Part shown: piece by piece, positions 1 to 8,612 of the stretch
Layout of the letters: each line of letters opens with the position of its first letter
Position numbering within the stretch: position 1 is the stretch's first letter
DNA from: an uncultured Clostridia bacterium
GTDB taxonomy: Bacteria > Bacillota > Clostridia > TANB77 > CAG-508
Direction: 5' to 3'
Assembly: GCA_944387445.1 (NCBI GenBank)
Contig: CALXEX010000005.1
Coordinates: 16,066 to 80,065 of the forward strand
Length of the DNA: 64,000 bases
Made by a program: the position numbers and the translations under genes
The notes under the pieces: model-generated
What the model was told of the DNA's origin: nothing
The model's database searches: none
The model's input: the letters and a program-made list of their open reading frames with translations, nothing else

Positions 1-1
1 C

Positions 2-181
2 CAAGAAAAAAGAAAAGAATCAAATGACAGATTAATTAAAAGAAAAGGAATGATAGGAAAAGCAATTGGATTTGCACCAATGATATGTATGTTTGTAGGA
101 TATTTAATTGTGCCATTAGTATTTATTGGATTAACAAGTATGTCAAGTTCAATGGCAAGCATATCATCACAAACAATATAA
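2..181 (+). CDS. C-terminal end of a membrane protein, probably TadC/T2SS-F type (partial)
   Basis: An open frame enters from the left edge and stops at 179-181. The visible 59 residues have a basic stretch (KRKGMIGKAIG) followed by one hydrophobic segment rich in M, F and V, and a short polar tail. This is the usual C-terminal layout of TadC-like type II secretion F-domain proteins. The row of pilin-like genes that follows supports that reading. Too little is visible to be sure of the family; any multi-pass membrane protein could end this way. Confidence 0.5.
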   Translation, partial: QEKRKESNDRLIKRKGMIGKAIGFAPMICMFVGYLIVPLVFIGLTSMSSSMASISSQTI

Positions 182-192
182 TGCAGTAAATT

Positions 193-220
193 TTGACGGA
201 TATAAAAATATAAATATAAA
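193..220 (+). promoter_or_regulatory. SigA-type promoter for the pilin-like gene cluster
   Basis: TTGACG (193-198) and TATAAA (215-220) are separated by 16 bases, about 40 bases before the start codon at 259. It lies after the stop of the upstream gene, so the small subunit genes could be transcribed separately from the assembly genes. Confidence 0.4.
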
Positions 221-258
221 CGATAGGTAGTTTATGTCCGATAAAAGGAGGAAAAGCA

Positions 259-984
259 ATGGAAAATGCATCAAAAGCGTTACTAATTGCTGGAGGTGTA
301 TTAATTTCTTTAATTGTTGTTAGTGGATTTATCTTGGCAATGCGATATATGGGGGATTTTCAAACAGCAAACCAAAATGCCAAATTAGAACAACAAACAC
401 TAGAATTTAACAGTGCATATGAAAGTTATAATCGAGACAATATAAGAGGAAATGATATTGTATCATTAATGAATCGAGTTTCAGATTATAATACAAGGAA
501 AGTACAAGAAGGGTATACAGAAATGCAAGTGACTTTTACAATTCCGCAAGATATCATTGATAATAATATATGCTTTGAATCACCAAGTGTATTAGTAACA
601 AGGACAACCTATACGGAAGATGAAATTGATGAAATTGTCGGTATTCCAGATTCGAATAATGCAGGATTCTCTGTTCGTGGAGTTGAAAATAAATATGGTC
701 AAAAATATGCAACACAATTAGCAAAGGAAATTTCCAATATTAGGGACCTAAAAAACTCACATAAATCAAGTTCTGAAATAGATGAAGAATTTGCTAACAT
801 GTATAGATTTCCGAAAAAAGTGAGTGACTATGGAGGAATTGAACAGGTGTACAAAGATGCGAAATTGTATTATGAATATGTACAATTTAAAAGAGCATAT
901 TTTGATTGTATCAATACAGAATATGATGATAAAACCAACAGAATTATCAAAATGGAATTCAAATGTACAGGAGTAGGAGTTTAG
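259..984 (+). CDS. Pilin-like membrane-anchored protein 1 (MENASKAL family)
   Basis: A 241-residue protein with the N-terminus MENASKALLIAGG, one transmembrane helix (about residues 7-28) and an extracytoplasmic remainder. A ribosome site AAAGGAGG precedes the ATG. The region after the helix has the pattern FNSAYESYN...GNDIVSLMNRV, which recurs in the next genes (FN..F..Y, then a short L..(L/M)..V helix). The C-terminus ends in a strand rich in charged residues and FKCTG. The next gene starts one base after the stop codon, so the two are cotranscribed. A role as a minor pilin or pseudopilin of a Tad-like apparatus is inferred from architecture and context. No leader-peptidase site of the classic Flp type is visible. 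Confidence 0.7.
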   Translation: MENASKALLIAGGVLISLIVVSGFILAMRYMGDFQTANQNAKLEQQTLEFNSAYESYNRDNIRGNDIVSLMNRVSDYNTRKVQEGYTEMQVTFTIPQDIIDNNICFESPSVLVTRTTYTEDEIDEIVGIPDSNNAGFSVRGVENKYGQKYATQLAKEISNIRDLKNSHKSSSEIDEEFANMYRFPKKVSDYGGIEQVYKDAKLYYEYVQFKRAYFDCINTEYDDKTNRIIKMEFKCTGVGV

Positions 985-985
985 T

Positions 986-1474
986 ATGGAAAATGCATCA
1001 AAAGCCTTGTTAATGGCAGGAAGTGTGTTATTAGCCATTATGATTGTTTCTTTAGCAATGTATTTATATGCAAATTTTTATGAAGAAACATCACAAATAG
1101 AGGGAAATATTGAGGAAAGCCAAGTTATGCAATTTAACAATCAATTTACGAAATATGAAAACAACAATAAAGTAACCATTTATGAAGTTCTTTCTATGGC
1201 AAATTTGGCAACACAAAATAATAAGCAATATCAATTTGAAAAACAAACTGCTACAGGAGACAATTATTATATATCTGTGTTCTTAGAAGGAAAAGGGTAT
1301 ATAGAATATGGCCTTTCAGATTTAGAAAGAAATATACAAAACACATATAATGAATATATAACAGAACAAGTAAGCAATATTACTGCCTCAACAGGCTTAA
1401 AATATTATAAAGTACAAGCTGAAATTAGTCCTTCAACCCAAAGGGTATATCAAGTAACTTGTACTGAAAGATAA
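986..1474 (+). CDS. Pilin-like membrane-anchored protein 2 (MENASKAL family)
   Basis: A 162-residue paralogue of the preceding gene product. The N-terminus MENASKALLMAGSVLL is almost identical at both DNA and protein level, and a single transmembrane helix covers about residues 8-28. After the helix comes QFNNQFTKYENN and a helix (YEVLSMANLA) matching the shared post-membrane motif. The start codon lies one base behind the previous stop, and its ribosome site (GGAGTAGGAG) lies inside the upstream gene, which points to translational coupling. Probable extracellular subunit; function not assigned from sequence alone. Confidence 0.7.
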   Translation: MENASKALLMAGSVLLAIMIVSLAMYLYANFYEETSQIEGNIEESQVMQFNNQFTKYENNNKVTIYEVLSMANLATQNNKQYQFEKQTATGDNYYISVFLEGKGYIEYGLSDLERNIQNTYNEYITEQVSNITASTGLKYYKVQAEISPSTQRVYQVTCTER

Positions 1475-1483
1475 AGGTGAAAC

Positions 1484-1918
1484 ATGAAAAAGTTTATGAT
1501 ATTCTTAATTGGAATTGGTATTATTGTGACAATTATAGCAGGTATTTATTTAAAATGTAGAATGCTGATAAACGAAACAAAAAGCGAGAATCGTCAATAT
1601 GAAGATTATTACGAAAAAGAAATATATGGTACAGATTTAGCAACTCTAATTAATAGAGTCGTAGATACAAATACGAAAAATGAAGTAGAAAAAGATGAAA
1701 AAGGACAATATATAGACAATGGAAAAAATTCTATTCGCATCGATATTCACTTTTTAGATGATGATCGTATTCATACATTAGAGGAAATTTACAATAGTGA
1801 TACAGGCGTTTTTGTACAATACTATAATCAGATAAAATTTAAATGTACAAAAATAGAATATCATAACCAAACAGGAAAAGTTAGCTATTTATATTTTGAA
1901 CAAATGGCTACTACATAA
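1484..1918 (+). CDS. Small membrane-anchored protein, related to the pilin-like set
   Basis: A 144-residue protein with an N-terminal helix (about residues 3-23) after MKK, instead of the MENASKAL start. The rest shares the family pattern: YYEKEIYGTDLATLINRVV is close to the corresponding region of the 259 gene product, and both end in FKCT followed by a short strand. It therefore looks like a family member with a different membrane anchor. The preceding gene stops nine bases upstream, and AAAGGTGA serves as ribosome site. Function unknown. Confidence 0.65.
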   Translation: MKKFMIFLIGIGIIVTIIAGIYLKCRMLINETKSENRQYEDYYEKEIYGTDLATLINRVVDTNTKNEVEKDEKGQYIDNGKNSIRIDIHFLDDDRIHTLEEIYNSDTGVFVQYYNQIKFKCTKIEYHNQTGKVSYLYFEQMATT

Positions 1919-1932
1919 AGATGTTATTAAAG

Positions 1933-1952
1933 TTACTAAATTTATTTAGTAA
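1933..1952 (+). repeat. Perfect stem-loop ahead of the 1995 pilin-like gene
   Basis: TTACTAAA and TTTAGTAA (8 bp each) flank a TTTA loop, about 40 bases before the start at 1995. No T-run follows directly, so it is not a clear terminator. A 5' hairpin left after processing could stabilise the message of the small subunit; that is inference. Confidence 0.45.
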
Positions 1953-1994
1953 GCAAATATATAAATATTTTTTTAATAAAAGGAGGAATTTATT

Positions 1995-2357
1995 ATGGAG
2001 AATGCATCAAAAGCTTTAATCATCGCAGGTGCTATATTACTTGCAATCTTAATTATTTCATTAGGAATTTTAATTTATAACCAAGCATCAGGAGTTGTAA
2101 CAAATAATAGTATGGATGAGGTGTCTATCCAAACATTTAACAACAAATTTTTACAATATGCAGGAGAACAAAAAGGTTCTAGTGTAAGAGCATTAGTTTC
2201 ACAAGTAAATGCTAGTAATGCTGCTGATAACAGTTTAGGAACAGTTACAATTACTGGGGCAAATAGTGTTAGTACAGGTGCAACATATAACGTTTCTGTT
2301 AAAATAGATAGCGCTACTGGATTAGTTAATCAAATTGACGTTACATCAGCTCCATAA
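1995..2357 (+). CDS. Small pilin-like protein, candidate major subunit
   Basis: A 120-residue protein, the smallest of the set. It has the same MENASKALIIAG start, one transmembrane helix (about residues 7-28) and a compact Ser/Thr/Asn/Gly-rich ectodomain. The core QYAGEQKGSSVRALVSQVN is followed by TYNVSVKID and a final NQIDVTS strand. Its strong AAAGGAGG site, an upstream stem-loop and separate intergenic spacing suggest higher expression than its neighbours, as for a major subunit. The same core recurs at the C-terminus of the protein encoded at 58573-60372. Function is inferred, not recognised. Confidence 0.7.
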   Translation: MENASKALIIAGAILLAILIISLGILIYNQASGVVTNNSMDEVSIQTFNNKFLQYAGEQKGSSVRALVSQVNASNAADNSLGTVTITGANSVSTGATYNVSVKIDSATGLVNQIDVTSAP

Positions 2358-2420
2358 GTAGCACTTATAGTGTTATGTAAGGTTAATATAAGACAATAAA
2401 ATGAAGAAAGGATGATATGT

Positions 2421-3089
2421 GTGGAAAATGTGGCAGAAGCCTTAAAAATGGCAGGAGAAATGTTACTATTTATACTAGCTTTGGGTGTAAGCATATCATC
2501 CTTTTCACAAGCTAGAGAAACATCAGATATGTTACTAAAATATACAGATAGAGAATATGTTACACAATATCAAGGTGTTGGTACAACACAAAGAGTTGTG
2601 GGAGAAGAAACGGTTATTCCAACCATTTATAGAGCATATAAAGAAAATTATAAAATTTATTTTTATAACACAGACGGTTCTCCAAGAGAATTATATACTG
2701 TTACAAATACACAAACTTTAGTAGAAACTTCAGTTAATGCAATTGAGTCAGAAAGACCAACATTAGGAGAAGATTGGCAAAAAGATAATTTTATAATGGC
2801 ATTATTATATGGTACAAATGCAGAATTAGAAGATCAATATGGAAATTTGATTTCATTTGATCAATTTGAAACATCTTTAAATACAGGAAATTCTATCTAT
2901 CACTTGAATAGAAATGGAATTTATGATATAATAATAAAGAACAATAGATTTGAAGAATATTTCGGAGTATATTATCCAAGTCAAGCTAGAGAGGGAGCTG
3001 GAGATAATGCAGATGGAGCAGGTGCTAATGTAAATGCACAAACAACAACTGAATCTAAGATGAGGGTAATATCCTACTATATTTATTAA
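2421..3089 (+). CDS. Pilin-like membrane-anchored protein (MENVAEAL variant)
   Basis: I place the start at the GTG at 2421 rather than the ATG at 2412, because the ribosome site AAAGGA overlaps the ATG but sits eight bases before the GTG, and the resulting N-terminus MENVAEALKMAGEMLL aligns with the MENASKAL paralogues. The 222-residue product has one transmembrane helix (about residues 7-26), then an Ala-Arg-Glu-rich turn and a long ectodomain with Tyr-rich strands. The Gly/Ala-rich stretch GAGDNADGAGANVNA before the C-terminus looks like a flexible linker. Probably a minor subunit of the same apparatus. Confidence 0.65.
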   Translation: MENVAEALKMAGEMLLFILALGVSISSFSQARETSDMLLKYTDREYVTQYQGVGTTQRVVGEETVIPTIYRAYKENYKIYFYNTDGSPRELYTVTNTQTLVETSVNAIESERPTLGEDWQKDNFIMALLYGTNAELEDQYGNLISFDQFETSLNTGNSIYHLNRNGIYDIIIKNNRFEEYFGVYYPSQAREGAGDNADGAGANVNAQTTTESKMRVISYYIY

Positions 3090-3132
3090 GGAATTATACA
3101 ATATAATAATGTTATTATAAGGAGGGATGGCT

Positions 3133-3663
3133 ATGTCTATGGGAGATGCATTTGGAACCGCTCTTGTATATCTTGCAACAGCAATTATTATGTTTGGTGG
3201 ACCTTTGTACATATTATCTGCTAATAATGATGATATGTCACAAACTGCTTTGCAAGTAGAAGTAGCAGAACATGCAGATAACGTTGGAAAAACGGGAATT
3301 TTAACAGAAGATGACTATGCTTCTTTAGTGCAAACTGTATCAGCAGATGGAACAGCAAAAGAGATTGAAATGCAAATAGGAAGAGTTGATGAAAACCCAA
3401 GTAAAAAAACAACACAAACCAATTATACAAAATATGGTGAAAATGCAATGTATTATATTTATACAAATGATATAGTTAATATGTTAAAACAAGATGGGGC
3501 CGTTATTTTTAATCAAGGAGATACATATTCAATAAGTGTTAAAAATAAAACACAAACATTAAATAATATGTTAACAAATATATTTTATTCAGTACCTCCA
3601 GGTGCCACATATACATTGGCTGCACAAGCTAGTGTCACTTCTACAGTGAATGGAGACTTGTAG
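3133..3663 (+). CDS. Membrane-anchored protein of the pilin-like cluster
   Basis: The start is set at the ATG at 3133, seven bases after AAGGAGG; the ATG at 3127 is only one base from that site. The 176-residue product has a transmembrane helix near the N-terminus (ALVYLATAIIMFGGPLYIL), then VEVAEHADNVGKTGILTEDDY, which may be a second helix, and a strand-rich C-terminus with YSISVKNKTQTLNNML. It does not carry the MENASKAL start but has the same size and layout. No family recognised. Confidence 0.6.
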   Translation: MSMGDAFGTALVYLATAIIMFGGPLYILSANNDDMSQTALQVEVAEHADNVGKTGILTEDDYASLVQTVSADGTAKEIEMQIGRVDENPSKKTTQTNYTKYGENAMYYIYTNDIVNMLKQDGAVIFNQGDTYSISVKNKTQTLNNMLTNIFYSVPPGATYTLAAQASVTSTVNGDL

Positions 3664-3687
3664 CTAGAAAATATCATATAAGATAGG

Positions 3688-3715
3688 ATAGCCTGTAATT
3701 AACATTACAGGCTAT
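3688..3715 (+). repeat. 12-bp perfect hairpin between subunit genes
   Basis: ATAGCCTGTAAT and its exact complement flank a TAAC loop. The stem is strong, but an A-run rather than a T-run follows, so it is not a standard intrinsic terminator on the plus strand. It may attenuate or process the message before the large 3748 gene. Confidence 0.5.
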
Positions 3716-3747
3716 TAAAAAATAAAGAAACAAAGGAAAGTGAATAT

Positions 3748-5412
3748 ATGAGAATTCAAAATTTAGCCATTATTTTTATCATTATTATGTTGCCAATTGC
3801 ATTAGTATTTTTATATTATATAGATGCACAGAGAAATACAATAGAATTACAAATTTCATATGATGCTAAATTAGATAATGCAACAGAAGCAACTATTCAA
3901 GCATTTCAAATGAATACAGCCAATAGTAGTACATCTGATATTGTTAATTCAAAAATCAGAGATATTGAAGCTGCTGCAAATAGTTTTTTTACTGCATTAG
4001 CCACAGATTTCAACTTAGCTGGATATAATAGTGATGCTTTAAAAGGATATGTGCCCGCACTTGTATTTACGATGTATGATGGATTTTATATATATTCTCC
4101 ATTTGAAAATACATTAGATGAAGAAACCGCGAATAATTTAGCAACAAATCCAAGCGCAGAATATCATGCAGATGAACAAGTAACAGGATTAAAACCATAT
4201 ATATATTATAGTTGTCGATATAAAACAGGAAATATTGATGTTGTCATTACCTATTCATTAGATAATTACATTACGATTCAAGGAACAGCAAATGGTAAAT
4301 ATATTAATGATGCAGGGTATTTAATTAATAATATAACCAACATAAATGAAAGCGCAGAAACTTTAACATATAGAGGTGTGACAATCGGAAAAGAAAGTGC
4401 ATTATCTGAATATATTGGTGATGAGCGATTTACATATATTAAAATCAATGGAGCAAAATATTATTATGATGCATCTGCCAATGGAGGTAGTGGGGACTGG
4501 TTTCAACTTTTAAATGGAGAAAGAATATATCCGCAAGGAGCTTTTAATAGTGTAGAAAACGATATGGCTTATCGATATTATAAAGAAGCAGCAGATTTTA
4601 GAAACAGGATATTCAACGAATATCAATTAGGAAATTTAAAAGCTTCAGATGCAGTAGATTCAAATGGACAACCTTTGCAAGCATTAACAGATGCAGATGG
4701 TAATGTTATTTACGATTTTATCAATCAAGGAGATTATAAGATTTTTGCTTATCAAGAAAATGGAATATCTATAGAAGAACCAAACTCTAATTTTAATCAA
4801 CATAGAATGGCAGTTATCCGCTATGTTATTGAAAGTAATTTATCTGTAGCTTTGGCAAACTATAATTCTTATAGAGGGAATATAGAATACAATTTTCAAA
4901 TGCCCAAATTAGCAGAAGAAGATTGGGATAATATATTAAACAATGTTAGTGTAATTAGTTTCTTACAAGGATTAAGTATTGGGGGAAAAATGTATAATGG
5001 ATATTCTGTTATCAATAATAATATAAATGAAGAAGTAGTAACAGAAAATTCTATATATATTACAACAACTGATGGATATTTTCATAAAATAACATCTACA
5101 GAATTGCCAACAGCGAATAATTTAGATAGAGGTGTTTTTAATATTGATTTTACAAAAAAGAATTATTATGAAGACGATGGAACTATTCATTATTATCATC
5201 CACAAACCCATTTAGGGTGTTATCATTGTTATGTTTTACAAAATAGCAATACTATAGTAGATAATGTATATAAATATCTAGATAGTATTAGTACTACAGA
5301 TACAGGTAAGAAAGTAGCAAGTTTATATTATACAGCATTAGGTAGAGAGAGATACAGTATGTATAAAGTATTTAGAAATCCAACAGAACATAAAGCTTTA
5401 TTTGCACCATAA
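3748..5412 (+). CDS. Large single-pass surface protein of the pilin-like cluster
   Basis: A 554-residue protein with an N-terminal helix (about residues 6-24) followed by DAQRNTIELQISYDAKLDNA, a helical stretch typical of TadE-type anchored proteins, then a long extracytoplasmic region rich in Tyr, Asn and Thr. The C-terminal half has a His/Cys cluster (HYYHPQTHLGCYHCY) that could bind metal. A ribosome site AAAGGAAAG precedes the ATG, and a strong terminator follows, so this is the last gene of the cluster. It may be a tip or adhesin-like component; that is inference from position and size. Confidence 0.6.
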   Translation: MRIQNLAIIFIIIMLPIALVFLYYIDAQRNTIELQISYDAKLDNATEATIQAFQMNTANSSTSDIVNSKIRDIEAAANSFFTALATDFNLAGYNSDALKGYVPALVFTMYDGFYIYSPFENTLDEETANNLATNPSAEYHADEQVTGLKPYIYYSCRYKTGNIDVVITYSLDNYITIQGTANGKYINDAGYLINNITNINESAETLTYRGVTIGKESALSEYIGDERFTYIKINGAKYYYDASANGGSGDWFQLLNGERIYPQGAFNSVENDMAYRYYKEAADFRNRIFNEYQLGNLKASDAVDSNGQPLQALTDADGNVIYDFINQGDYKIFAYQENGISIEEPNSNFNQHRMAVIRYVIESNLSVALANYNSYRGNIEYNFQMPKLAEEDWDNILNNVSVISFLQGLSIGGKMYNGYSVINNNINEEVVTENSIYITTTDGYFHKITSTELPTANNLDRGVFNIDFTKKNYYEDDGTIHYYHPQTHLGCYHCYVLQNSNTIVDNVYKYLDSISTTDTGKKVASLYYTALGRERYSMYKVFRNPTEHKALFAP

Positions 5413-5427
5413 AATAGCTGTATAAAA

Positions 5428-5467
5428 AAGAGTCAAATTGTGATTTTTCACAATTTGACTCTTTTTT
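5428..5467 (+). terminator. Intrinsic terminator after the pilin-like cluster
   Basis: A stem of about 15 bp built on AGAGTCAAATTGTG and its complement is followed by a run of T. A-runs on the left arm make it potentially bidirectional. Confidence 0.85.
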
Positions 5468-5540
5468 ACGTTTTTTAAAAATAAATGTATATAAAAAAAT
5501 TAAGAGTTCATACTATTTATAAATGAAAGTAGGAGAAAAT

Positions 5541-6773
5541 ATGTATAAAAAAATTTTTAGTAGAGTAGTTATATTCATTTTTTTGTGTATCATATATATT
5601 TATATATTGGTGATTGAAGCCATACCAGAAAAAATTACAATATTTGAAGGAGAAGATATATCTTTAAAAACATTTTTTGGAATTACTTTAAATGCAGAGG
5701 AAAATGTATTAACAGTTTCTGCTAATACAGGACAAAAAACAATTCATACAATAGGAAATGAAACAGTATCTGTTAGTCTATTTGATAAATTATTTATAAA
5801 AAATGTAGATGTTTCTGTTCTTCCAAGAACGACAGTGATTCCTGTTGGAAATATCGCAGGTGTCAAATTATATACCAATGGAGTTCTAGTGGTAGGAATG
5901 TCTGAAATTGAAGGAGAAGATCGAAAAACATATAAGCCATATGAAAATAGTGGTATAGAAGAGGGAGATACCATTGTAAAAGTAAATGATACTATGATAT
6001 ATTCAACAGATGATTTAATTGAAAAGATTAATCTATCTGATGGAGAAAATGTAAACATACAATATATACATGAAGAAGAAACAAAAGAATGTAGCATTAG
6101 ACCTGTAAAAACAGATGAGGATGAGTATAAATTAGGATTATGGGTAAGAGATAGTGCAGCAGGTGTTGGAACTGTTACATTTTATGAACCATCTACACAA
6201 CGTTTTGGGGCATTAGGACATGGGATAACCGATATTGACACAGGAGATTTATTAAATATTGCATCAGGAGAATTTGTAACAGCACAAATACTAAATATAA
6301 AAAAAGGAGAAGATGGTAATCCTGGAAAAATTCAAGGAACAGTCGAAGAACAAGACACAATTGGTAAAATTAATAAAAATACAGAATTTGGAATATACGG
6401 AAAAATAGAAGATTTATCTAGTTTAAATATAGATATGACCAAAGAAATGGAAGTAGCCATGAGAGATGAAATACAAACTGGAAAAGCAACCATCTTATGT
6501 AGCTTAGACAATCAAACAGTAAAAGAGTATGAAATCGAAATAACCAAAATCTATAAAGAAAACAATTACAATAATAAAAGTATGGAAATAAAAATAACAG
6601 ACAAAGAATTAATCGAAAAGACAGGAGGCATCATACAAGGAATGAGTGGATCACCAATCATTCAAAATGGAAAATTTGTAGGGGCTGTCACACATGTCTT
6701 TGTAGATTCAGCAACAGAAGGATATGCTGTATTTGGAGATCTAATGCTAAAACAATCCAAAGAAGTGAATTAA
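5541..6773 (+). CDS. spoIVB: SpoIVB-type serine peptidase (stage IV sporulation protein B)
   Basis: A 410-residue S55-family peptidase. In sporulating Firmicutes SpoIVB is secreted from the forespore and triggers processing of pro-SigmaK. The N-terminal anchor helix is followed by a PDZ domain (about residues 100-190; GIEEGDTIVKVND) and the protease domain with GALGHGITD and GMSGSP, the latter holding the probable nucleophile near Ser371. Length is close to the usual 420-430. I chose the ATG at 5541 because AGGAG lies just before it, whereas that site is inside the frame opened by the ATG at 5523. It stands alone between two terminators. Confidence 0.92.
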   Translation: MYKKIFSRVVIFIFLCIIYIYILVIEAIPEKITIFEGEDISLKTFFGITLNAEENVLTVSANTGQKTIHTIGNETVSVSLFDKLFIKNVDVSVLPRTTVIPVGNIAGVKLYTNGVLVVGMSEIEGEDRKTYKPYENSGIEEGDTIVKVNDTMIYSTDDLIEKINLSDGENVNIQYIHEEETKECSIRPVKTDEDEYKLGLWVRDSAAGVGTVTFYEPSTQRFGALGHGITDIDTGDLLNIASGEFVTAQILNIKKGEDGNPGKIQGTVEEQDTIGKINKNTEFGIYGKIEDLSSLNIDMTKEMEVAMRDEIQTGKATILCSLDNQTVKEYEIEITKIYKENNYNNKSMEIKITDKELIEKTGGIIQGMSGSPIIQNGKFVGAVTHVFVDSATEGYAVFGDLMLKQSKEVN

Positions 6774-6809
6774 TGTCGCATAGAGTTCGTTTGTCTATGC
6801 GACATTTTT
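6773..6809 (+). terminator. Terminator after spoIVB
   Basis: ATGTCGCATAG and its complement (11 bp, perfect) are followed by TTTTT. It separates spoIVB from the convergent murC gene. Confidence 0.85.
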
Positions 6810-6814
6810 ACTTT

Positions 6815-8197
6815 TTATCCAACTAACATTGGTCCAATATTTGTAACAGTACCAGCACCTAATGTTAAAACAATATCATTTTTCTCAACATGTGTTTTTA
6901 CATAATTTGCACATTCATCAAAATCTGGAATATACAACGCATCTTTACCTAAAGAATGAAGTTTAGCAACTAAATCTTTAGAAGAAATATGATAAGTATT
7001 TTTTTCTCTAGCAGCATAAATATCTAAGATAATTACATGATCAAAATTCAATAAAGCATTAGCAAAGTCATCTAATAAATTTTTAGTCCTGCTATATGTA
7101 TGAGGCTGAAAAATTACCCAAGATTGATGATATTTTTTATTCATTAATGATTTTGCAGTAGCGATAATTTCTGTTGGATGATGACCATAATCATCATAAA
7201 CACTTGCCATATTTTGAATTTTTCCTTTATATTCAAATCGCCTATGAGCTCCTGTGAATTCTAAAAGTGCAGATTTTACAATATCTAATGCGATATGATA
7301 TTGCATACAGATAGAAATACAAGCAAGGGCATTTGAAACATTATGCTTACCAGGAACAGATAATTGAAAGGTATCTAAGAATTTATTATGATAGTACACA
7401 TCAAATTTTGCAAATCCATCATCATTAAATTCAATATTTGTAGCATAAACATCCGCATTTTGGTTAGAGATACCATATGTAGAAACAGTTGCTTTGGTGT
7501 AATTTGATAATTCTAAGCAATTTGTATCATCACCATTCAAAATTAAGATACCATCATCAGGTAATAGTTTGACATATTTAATAAAGGCTTTTTTTATATT
7601 TTCAAGATTTTTAAAATAATCTAAATGCTCATTATCAATATTTAAAATAATTTCTGCTTTAGGACTAAATTTTAAAAAACTTTCAACATATTCACATGCT
7701 TCTATAATAAAATGTTCACTATTTCCTACTCGATAATTTCCATCTAATTGTTTTAAATAAGCACCAACTTGTATGCTAGGGTCTGTTAAAGCTTTTACAA
7801 AACAAAGAGAAACCATAGAAGTTGTAGTGGTTTTTCCATGTGTTCCAGAAATACAGATGGTATCTTTAAAACATCTAGTGATTTCACCTAAAAAATCAGC
7901 TCTTTCAATTGTTGGAATATGTAACTTTTTAGCTTCTAGCATTTCAGGATCTTCAGGTTTTATAGCTGCAGAATAAACTACAATATCGGCTTTTTGGACA
8001 TCATCTATATTATGTCCAACTGTAACTTTAATACCTCTTTTTATTAAGATTTGTACAGTTTCAGAATTTGCCCAATCAGAACCAGTAACTGTAAAACCCC
8101 AGTTATGAAGAATTTCAGCAATTCCACTCATGCTGACACCACCAATTCCAATCATATGTATATTTTTATATTTTTTTAAATTATCTATCTTCGGCAT
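6815..8197 (-). CDS. murC: UDP-N-acetylmuramate--L-alanine ligase
   Basis: A 460-residue cytoplasmic Mur ligase that adds the first alanine of the peptidoglycan stem peptide using ATP. GIGGVSMSGIAE near residue 17 is the UDP-binding region, SGTHGKTTTTSM the ATP P-loop, and the central and C-terminal Mur ligase domains follow (HHPTEI, QPHTYSRT). The start is at 8197: AAAGGAG lies nine bases upstream, while a longer frame to 8233 would place this site inside the gene. It is a single gene here, away from the usual mur/dcw cluster, and convergent with spoIVB. Confidence 0.95.
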   Translation of the reverse strand: MPKIDNLKKYKNIHMIGIGGVSMSGIAEILHNWGFTVTGSDWANSETVQILIKRGIKVTVGHNIDDVQKADIVVYSAAIKPEDPEMLEAKKLHIPTIERADFLGEITRCFKDTICISGTHGKTTTTSMVSLCFVKALTDPSIQVGAYLKQLDGNYRVGNSEHFIIEACEYVESFLKFSPKAEIILNIDNEHLDYFKNLENIKKAFIKYVKLLPDDGILILNGDDTNCLELSNYTKATVSTYGISNQNADVYATNIEFNDDGFAKFDVYYHNKFLDTFQLSVPGKHNVSNALACISICMQYHIALDIVKSALLEFTGAHRRFEYKGKIQNMASVYDDYGHHPTEIIATAKSLMNKKYHQSWVIFQPHTYSRTKNLLDDFANALLNFDHVIILDIYAAREKNTYHISSKDLVAKLHSLGKDALYIPDFDECANYVKTHVEKNDIVLTLGAGTVTNIGPMLVG

Positions 8198-8233
8198 GAA
8201 AAGACACTCCTTTTGTAAATATTTGATTCGCAT

Positions 8234-8512
8234 AAAATTTCAAAAGAAATTATATAATTATATGATGAAAAATTCAATACTTTTAAAGAAATTTATGTGA
8301 TAAAATACGTGTCGTACTTAAAAAAATAGGACATGGATAAATTGTTTAAAATAAAAAAATGTATACAATTTAATATATTGAAAACAAGTAAAAAGTGATA
8401 CATTATTTATGGTATATATAGATTATAGAATCAAAGATATAAAGAAATAAATGTAAATATGACAATTCATTTTTCTCATAGTATAAAAAAATAAAAAAAA
8501 TGTAAAAAAAAG
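8234..8512. other. AT-rich intergenic region between murC and spoVG
   Basis: Apart from the SigH-type promoter at its right end, this region holds no ORF with coding character and no strong inverted repeat. It is the divergent upstream region of murC and spoVG and should contain the murC promoter, which I could not place. Confidence 0.5.
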
Positions 8513-8513
8513 A

Positions 8514-8540
8514 AGGAAAAATTTTTTTTATGGAGAATAA
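8514..8540 (+). promoter_or_regulatory. SigH-type promoter of spoVG
   Basis: AGGAAAA (8514-8520), 11 bases, then GGAGAATAA (8532-8540) matches the SigmaH consensus AGGAWWW-N11/12-RnnGAATWW. In Bacillus subtilis spoVG is a well-known SigmaH target, which makes the match credible. The start codon is about 70 bases downstream. Confidence 0.75.
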
Positions 8541-8612
8541 TATTATTGTACATAAAAATTAACTATGTACAAAATATTTTTTAAAACTTAAGGAAGGTAG
8601 GTGCACTACAAA

